Positions 3,433 to 8,132 of a stretch of DNA of 8,132 nt are shown one piece after another. Position numbers and translations under genes: made by a program. The DNA is from Lachnospiraceae bacterium. Lineage in GTDB: Bacteria > Bacillota > Clostridia > Lachnospirales > Lachnospiraceae. The stretch's first letter is position 1. Every line of letters begins with the position of its first letter. The notes under the pieces are model-generated. The model saw only the letters and a program-made list of their open reading frames with translations, did no database searches and was not told the origin of the DNA. Where the stretch lies: positions 1 to 8,132 of the forward strand of contig JAILPU010000232.1 of the NCBI GenBank assembly GCA_024699395.1, written 5' to 3'.

Positions 3433-6084
3433 TTATCCAATAGTCTGAACTATATGACTGCCCTGTGAATCTTCTTCGACAAGAAGTTTTGAAGGAATCT
3501 GATCCTCGAGAATCTGTACGTGTGAAATGATTCCAACAAGGCCGTTTGCTTCCTGAATACTGTTAAGTACACTCATTGCATCAGCAATAGACTCCTCATC
3601 CAGGGAACCAAACCCTTCATCAATAAACAGTGCTTCTATTTTTATACCACTCTTCTGTGCAACAGTTGACATTCCAATAGATAATGCGAGCGAAGCAAGG
3701 AACTTTTCTCCACCGGAAAGAGTGCTAACGAATCTTCCATCATGCTCCTCACTGTTGTTATCAAATACTTTTAGTTCCAAACCTTTCTTATTCGTGCCCT
3801 GCGCTTTATCATCTGAACGGAACAGTCTGTATCTGCCACCATGCACCATCTCAAGCATTTTGTTTGCAGCAGTCACCACCGAAGAGAACATTATTCCGAG
3901 AACGTATCTTTGCAATCCGGTACCGGAATCGCCACGCAGTTTCTTTGCGAAAGCAAAGTCTTCGTCCGCCTGGCGAACTCTTTCTTCCATGCCTTTTCCG
4001 GCCTCCTTCAATTTGCTGACTTTGTCGTCAAGTCTCTTGATTTCACTGGATAATACTGCCATATTTCTGTTGTATTCATCCTGGGCTTCACGAGTTTTAT
4101 CAATAATTTCCCGGCATTTATCAGCGTCCACCTCATCCTTCTCTTTTAGTTCTTCCCTAAGAGAATTAAGAGTTTCTCTGGCGGTTTTAAGACCTGCATC
4201 ATAGTCTGCCATCTTAGATGACAAAGACTGCATTTCACTATTATCAAGCATTAGTCGCTCTGCTTCTTCACGAGTAGCAAAATGGTTTTCCGACAGTCCT
4301 TTTTCTACATCTGCCACTTTATCCGTATACAGTTTTTCAGCTTCCTTTACTTCATTGGTTGCAGATTCGATCTTCGCATTGGCTTCAACAATTGCTTCAC
4401 TTGCTTTTTTCTCCAGCTCAGTCAGTTTTTTGCTCTGAAGTTCGTATTTATCAATGATCAATCTTATCTTGTTGATTTCTTCTTTCAGCTGCCTTGCATT
4501 TTCTATGCCTTCAACAAGATTTTTCCGTTTACTTTCCAGTCGTTCTGTGAGTACAACCACTTCCGACTTAGCTTTTTCAACAGTCGCATGCTTTTCATCT
4601 GCAGTGTTTTTTGCCTTTTCATACTTATCAGACTCATCCTGAAGTTCTAGGTACTTCTGTTCCACGCTATTTTTCTTCTTATCAACCTCGCTCTTTGTAA
4701 TACTGTTTGCAGAAACGGTCGCTTTATTAGGATGTTCCCTGCTTCCACAGACCGGACAGGGGCGTCCCTCAATCAGTTGAGCCGCCAGTTCCCCAGTGAT
4801 ACCGGCCAGATATGTATTTAGCAAATGATCATGTTCTGCTTGCAATGCTTTGTACTCGTTTTGCAAACAAACAATTGACTCGGCATATGCATCACAGATT
4901 GCTTTTGCTTTATTTTCTGCTTCCGTAGCATCAGCCACTTCTTTTTTCTTTTGTTTCAGTTCTTTTTCAGCAGTATCAAGGCCCTCATAATCATCACATT
5001 TTCCTTCATACTGTATCTGCTTTTCCTTCAGTTTTTCTATATCGCTTCTTTTTGCTTCATGCTGTTTAAGCTGTTCTATTGCTTCATCATGGGCAGTCTT
5101 TTTAGACTCAGCATTTTTTTCAGTAAGTTCTGCCTCCGCTTTTCTTTTTCGAAGAGTTTCAGCAGATGTGCGCTCTGATTCAATAAGAAGTCTTACGTTA
5201 TCTGCACGTTTAGCATTATTCAGAGTCACTTCCCACTTGGAACGATTTTCTTTCTGTGACTCTAGAAATGATATTTTATCTTCCGCTTTACGAAGATCAC
5301 CAAATCGATTGGCCAATGCGAGATTATCCTGTTGTTCCTTGATTAGTTTTTCATAGTCCTGCTTTTCAAACTCTTCTTTTAGTACATTAGCCTCTTCATG
5401 TTTATTACTTGCAAGAAGGTCCAGCTGCGCAACAGAGCTACAGTTTTCTTCTTCCAGGCTGATTTGTATTTTCCTCTGTATTTCTTTTATTTCATTCCTC
5501 TTACTCTCCGCTTTTGCGAAGAATCGCTCCGCGATACTCTGCCATTTATCCTCGCCAAATATACTTGTGAGGATTTTCTCTTTCTCATCTGAATTTGAAG
5601 TAAGGAGTTTCTCGAACTGCCCCTGAGGAAGAACAATAACCTGCCTGAATTGATCATACTCCAATCCGATTATTTCAACAGCCTTTGCATTTACGGCTTT
5701 CTCTTTGGCATTTTCCATAAACGGCTTCCATACACCTTCCTCTGTCAAACAAGAAACATCATAGGAAGCCGAAAGATTTTTAACCTTTCTTTCAAGCCTA
5801 CGTTCAAAACGATAAGTCTTTCCATGGTATTCAAATACGAATCTGACAAATGTGGTTTTATCATAAGGAGCTTTTGTACACCGCATTGCTTCAAAATCGT
5901 CTCTTCCGTGACCACTACTTTTTCCATATAAGGCAAATGTCATAGCATCAAGAATCGTCGTTTTCCCTGTACCTGTCTTACCGCAAATAAGGAATAAACC
6001 CTTTGAGGAAATAGCTTCAAAATCAACTCTTTCATGGCCTACATAAGGGCCAAATGCTTGAAACTCTACGCTTATTGGTCTCAT
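3433..6084 (-). CDS. sbcC: Exonuclease subunit SbcC (Rad50-like ATPase)
   Basis: This 883-residue SMC/Rad50-type ATPase pairs with SbcD to degrade double-stranded DNA ends and open hairpins and cruciforms. The N-terminal ATPase lobe carries the Walker A motif GKTGTGKT at 35-42. Long coiled coils rich in Lys, Glu and Ala meet at a zinc hook, CPVC with C443 and C446, where two SbcC molecules join. The C-terminal lobe has the ABC signature LSGGE (789-793), the Walker B ALFIDE with D822 and E823, the D-loop SLDEE, and the switch histidine H855 in ISH. All catalytic elements are present. It is shorter than E. coli SbcC because of shorter coils. Its ATG overlaps the sbcD stop (ATGA), showing translational coupling. 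The last 130 bp are duplicated at 1359-1488, and no clear terminator follows the stop, so transcripts may run into the relic region. Confidence 0.97.
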   Translation of the reverse strand: MRPISVEFQAFGPYVGHERVDFEAISSKGLFLICGKTGTGKTTILDAMTFALYGKSSGHGRDDFEAMRCTKAPYDKTTFVRFVFEYHGKTYRFERRLERKVKNLSASYDVSCLTEEGVWKPFMENAKEKAVNAKAVEIIGLEYDQFRQVIVLPQGQFEKLLTSNSDEKEKILTSIFGEDKWQSIAERFFAKAESKRNEIKEIQRKIQISLEEENCSSVAQLDLLASNKHEEANVLKEEFEKQDYEKLIKEQQDNLALANRFGDLRKAEDKISFLESQKENRSKWEVTLNNAKRADNVRLLIESERTSAETLRKRKAEAELTEKNAESKKTAHDEAIEQLKQHEAKRSDIEKLKEKQIQYEGKCDDYEGLDTAEKELKQKKKEVADATEAENKAKAICDAYAESIVCLQNEYKALQAEHDHLLNTYLAGITGELAAQLIEGRPCPVCGSREHPNKATVSANSITKSEVDKKKNSVEQKYLELQDESDKYEKAKNTADEKHATVEKAKSEVVVLTERLESKRKNLVEGIENARQLKEEINKIRLIIDKYELQSKKLTELEKKASEAIVEANAKIESATNEVKEAEKLYTDKVADVEKGLSENHFATREEAERLMLDNSEMQSLSSKMADYDAGLKTARETLNSLREELKEKDEVDADKCREIIDKTREAQDEYNRNMAVLSSEIKRLDDKVSKLKEAGKGMEERVRQADEDFAFAKKLRGDSGTGLQRYVLGIMFSSVVTAANKMLEMVHGGRYRLFRSDDKAQGTNKKGLELKVFDNNSEEHDGRFVSTLSGGEKFLASLALSIGMSTVAQKSGIKIEALFIDEGFGSLDEESIADAMSVLNSIQEANGLVGIISHVQILEDQIPSKLLVEEDSQGSHIVQTIG
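3435..3564 (-). repeat. Right copy of the 130-bp sbcC 3'-end repeat
   Basis: This is the end of the intact sbcC. It repeats 1359-1488 in the same orientation, with mismatches I place at 3484, 3541 and 3554. Homology begins at the stop codon and ends sharply inside the gene at 3564, where the left copy passes into DUF5131 sequence. Confidence 0.9.
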
Positions 6085-7226
6085 TCTTCAACTACCTCCT
6101 TTTCATATTCTTTCAACGCATCTCTAAAAAGTTCCATCAAATGCCCGCTCGGTTCTTCTCCGATAATATCTTTACAATACTGTTCAAACACCGATTCAGG
6201 ATTGGTGTCTGCCCTCTCCAGATCTTCTACAGTCATTGTGATCTTGGTATCATCCCTATCGAATCCCTTGCTGCTCACTTCTAAAAGGTTTTTGTATTTC
6301 TCCCTAACAGCAGCAATCGAATCGAGACCGACATAACTGTCCGTCACTTCCAGACGTACATAACCTTCAAGAATCTCTTTATCAAAATCTGCCTTCATTA
6401 GTTCATCAAAGGTTCCGGTAAGCGTTGTTCTTTTGTGAAGCTGAGGTAGTGGAACTATTCTATTCTCCCATGTGTCCGTATCGATGATCGTGACACTCTT
6501 TTCTTGCTTTTCTTCCTTTCCGAAGGAAAATGCCATCGGTGTTCCGCTGTAGCGAACGTTTTTGCTAATCTGCTGTGGTCCGTGCAGATGCCCCAGTGCC
6601 ACATAATCAAATCCATCAAATACAAACGAACCAATCATAGTGGCACGTCCAACTTCTGCAGCACGGTCACTGACAGAAGTTTCAGCATCTACAATAAAAG
6701 AATGACTGATAAGAATATTCTTATGACCCTTGACAAATGCCTTGCGATATTTGTCAAGAACGACCTTATAAGCATCTTCCAAAGACTTAATCTCATCAGC
6801 ATTTTCCGGATATACTGACTTAACCTTATCTGTCGAAATCCAAGGCAGCATATATATATCCACATCACCGACATTTACAACCTGAGGTGTTTTAGAAAGA
6901 GCACCCACAACATACAATCCACTTTTCTTAAGAAGTTCATTACACTGTGACAGCCTTTCCGCACCATCATGATTACCGGCTATTATATATACCGGAATGT
7001 TAAGTGTCACACAGATATATGTCATTACATCATCGTAGATGTGAATTGCTTCAGTAGATGCAATGCTCTTGTCGAATACATCACCGGCTAATAGTATACC
7101 GTCAACTTTTTCGGCAACTGCAACCTCACATATCTTTTCAATGGCAAATTTCTGATCTAAGGCATAGGATATTCCCCCTCGGAAATTCATTCCCAAATGC
7201 CAGTCAGACGTGTGTAAAAACTTCAT
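6081..7226 (-). CDS. sbcD: Exonuclease subunit SbcD (Mre11-like nuclease)
   Basis: This 381-residue calcineurin-like metallophosphoesterase is the nuclease partner of SbcC. The metal-binding motifs are complete: DWH (D8, H10), GDVFD (D49), GNHD (N85, H86, D87), SHS (H175) and GHLH (H213, H215). These coordinate two metal ions, usually manganese. The C-terminal part after about residue 260 matches the capping and SbcC-binding region by position. Length is normal for the family. AGGAGG stands 5 nt before the ATG. It follows the 58-aa gene by 23 nt and overlaps sbcC by 4 nt, so it is mid-operon, with the promoter upstream of the Sel1 gene and outside the window. Confidence 0.97.
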   Translation of the reverse strand: MKFLHTSDWHLGMNFRGGISYALDQKFAIEKICEVAVAEKVDGILLAGDVFDKSIASTEAIHIYDDVMTYICVTLNIPVYIIAGNHDGAERLSQCNELLKKSGLYVVGALSKTPQVVNVGDVDIYMLPWISTDKVKSVYPENADEIKSLEDAYKVVLDKYRKAFVKGHKNILISHSFIVDAETSVSDRAAEVGRATMIGSFVFDGFDYVALGHLHGPQQISKNVRYSGTPMAFSFGKEEKQEKSVTIIDTDTWENRIVPLPQLHKRTTLTGTFDELMKADFDKEILEGYVRLEVTDSYVGLDSIAAVREKYKNLLEVSSKGFDRDDTKITMTVEDLERADTNPESVFEQYCKDIIGEEPSGHLMELFRDALKEYEKEVVEE

Positions 7227-7249
7227 TGTATCCTCCTTGCTTTCTTTTA

Positions 7250-7426
7250 TCAGATTTCTTTTTCCATGTCTTCCAAAATCTTTTCGAGGTCATCTTCGAT
7301 CAGAGAAGTATCGATACCTTCTACGTTGACCTTGATATCGTTCTGCCCCGTTATCTTGTCAACAGCTTTGGCCCATTCTTTTCGATTCTTCTCTTTATCC
7401 ATCTCTATAGATCCAAGATGTTTCAT
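7250..7426 (-). CDS. Small acidic protein, 58 aa, between Sel1 gene and sbcD
   Basis: The frame is open from 7495, but the first 23 codons lie inside the Sel1 gene, so the start is put at the ATG at 7426, one base after the Sel1 stop codon (TGA C ATG). This spacing implies translation by ribosomes finishing the upstream gene; GGAAGA just before is only a weak binding site. A second in-frame ATG (residue 9) is possible. The product is charged, with a basic helix (KEKNRKEWAKAVDKI) and an acidic C-terminus (EDDLEKILEDMEKE). It has no membrane span or cysteine motif, and I do not recognise the family. Its place in the sbcDC operon suggests a small partner of either the Sel1 protein or the nuclease. 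Confidence 0.65.
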   Translation of the reverse strand: MKHLGSIEMDKEKNRKEWAKAVDKITGQNDIKVNVEGIDTSLIEDDLEKILEDMEKEI

Positions 7427-7427
7427 G

Positions 7428-8132
7428 TCATTCTTCCAAATCGGGAAGCGTTTTAAAAACCATAACCTTCTGGGCAAGTTCCGGATCATCAGCAACCTCT
7501 AAGTATTTCTCATACCAATAAATCGCTGACTTCATATTATCGTCTACACCATGGCCAAACTGGTAACATGTACCAACTATTTTCATAGCCGGAGCATAAC
7601 CTTGTTCTGCTGATTGGAGGCACAATGCAAAGCCCTTTTCATTATTTTTAGGAACAGTTTTTCCTAGGATATAAGCTATTCCTAAGCTATTCTGGCATCC
7701 TGAGTGATTTAAGTCTGCACCTTTTTGATAATATTCAATTGACCTCTTCTCATCTGCCTGAACACCTATTCCTTCATCATAAGCAAGAGCCAAAATCCAC
7801 ATGGCCTTTGGATCATTTGCAGCCGCAGCTTTTTGGGCCAGTGTTAAACTCTTTTCATACAAATCATCTTCGTAGTCTTCCCCCAGTGACATACCCAGAT
7901 TCATAAATTCTTCAGCAAGTTCAGATGTGGCTGCTGCATCGCCATCGTTAGCTTTCTTTTGAAGTTCAATTATCTTACTGTACTTTTTTACATGGGCAGG
8001 TGCATCTTCATCGCCGTTTTCTTCAGCTCTCTGCATCCAATACAATGCTTGTTCAAAACTTTGCTCGACTCCTTCGCCCTTAAGATATTGAATGGCAAGA
8101 TTAAATTGCCCTGTGGGATTATCCAACTCTGC
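7428..8132 (-). CDS. Sel1-like repeat (TPR-type) protein, 5' end outside the window
   Basis: The frame is open to the window edge (GCA GAG TTG at the boundary), so the true start is missing; the TTG at 8126 has no visible ribosome binding site. The 234 visible residues carry Sel1-like helical repeats: around NLAIQYLKGEGVEQSFEQAL at the start, AMWILALAYDEGIGV in the middle, then NSLGIAYILGKTV, and MKIVGTCYQFGHGVDD near the end, each with the A-x-Y-x-x-G-x-G-V pattern. Sel1 repeats form solenoid scaffolds for protein-protein contacts and have no catalytic role themselves. No signal peptide can be judged. The gene leads the visible operon with the 58-aa gene and sbcDC; a link with DNA-end processing is only positional. 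Confidence 0.88.
   Translation of the reverse strand, partial: AELDNPTGQFNLAIQYLKGEGVEQSFEQALYWMQRAEENGDEDAPAHVKKYSKIIELQKKANDGDAAATSELAEEFMNLGMSLGEDYEDDLYEKSLTLAQKAAAANDPKAMWILALAYDEGIGVQADEKRSIEYYQKGADLNHSGCQNSLGIAYILGKTVPKNNEKGFALCLQSAEQGYAPAMKIVGTCYQFGHGVDDNMKSAIYWYEKYLEVADDPELAQKVMVFKTLPDLEE

Larger units (their letters stand above)
1489..3434. mobile_element. Putative degraded insertion at the 3' end of sbcC
   Basis: The segment is bounded by direct copies of the sbcC 3' end (1359-1488 and 3435-3564) and is filled with unrelated, mostly broken genes: DUF5131 fragment, unknown 195-aa gene, frameshifted gene, nonsense-mutated gene, zinc ribbon, DUF262 stub. Parts (about 1500-1730 and 2690-3010) look clearly GC-richer than sbcDC and the SIR2 gene. 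Elements that integrate at the 3' end of a gene and restore it with their own copy leave exactly this pattern. No integrase, transposase or origin is present, so the element, if it was one, is only a remnant. Unequal recombination between two related chromosomes could produce the same layout. Confidence 0.4.

Noticed and set aside
3722..4204. 160-codon plus-strand frame inside sbcC
   Set aside because: It is antisense to a fully conserved sbcC region containing ABC motifs, and its Ser/Leu-rich translation is typical of a shadow of a coiled-coil gene.
7058..7456. 132-codon plus-strand frame across sbcD, the 58-aa gene and the Sel1 end
   Set aside because: It runs antisense to three supported genes and has no family resemblance.

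Overview
The window looks like chromosomal DNA of a low- to moderate-GC Firmicute, most likely a gut-type Clostridia/Lachnospiraceae member. The reasons are the strong GGAGG ribosome binding sites, the AT-rich wobble positions, the closely packed sbcD-sbcC pair, and the resemblance of several small proteins to families I associate with that group. The taxonomic call is an inference from style, not from a marker gene.

Layout. (1) Positions 1-392 are non-coding, with three copies of a TTAGGCGAT repeat at the left edge and a good sigma-A-type promoter. (2) Positions 393-1301 (+) encode a stand-alone SIR2-like protein of the type found in anti-phage NAD-depleting systems, followed by a bidirectional terminator. 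(3) Positions 1357-3432 are a patch of gene relics. It starts with a displaced 130-bp copy of the sbcC 3' end, then a DUF5131 fragment (+). A minus-strand row follows (in transcription order): a DUF262 N-terminal stub, a tiny zinc-ribbon protein, a 60-codon gene with a stop at codon 4, a frameshifted small gene, and a 195-aa protein of unknown function. (4) Positions 3433-8132 (minus strand) hold one tight operon: Sel1-repeat protein (cut by the window edge), a 58-aa acidic protein, sbcD and sbcC.

How it fits together. SbcD and SbcC form the Mre11/Rad50-like nuclease that processes DNA ends and hairpins. The most notable structural signal is that the last 130 bp of sbcC occur twice in direct orientation (1359-1488 and 3435-3564; I count 3 mismatches), with the homology stopping at the stop codon. 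The left copy is followed after 22 nt by a terminator that serves both sbcC-like and SIR2 transcripts; the right copy, on the intact gene, has no evident terminator. The simplest reading is that about 1.95-2.1 kb of foreign DNA entered at the 3' end of sbcC, brought its own version of that end, restored the gene and pushed the original tail and terminator away. The inserted DNA has since decayed into fragments. No integrase or transposase is visible in the window, so the mechanism is open. I see no clearly new multi-gene system; the candidates worth following are the sbcC 3'-end insertion site and the lone SIR2 gene next to it.
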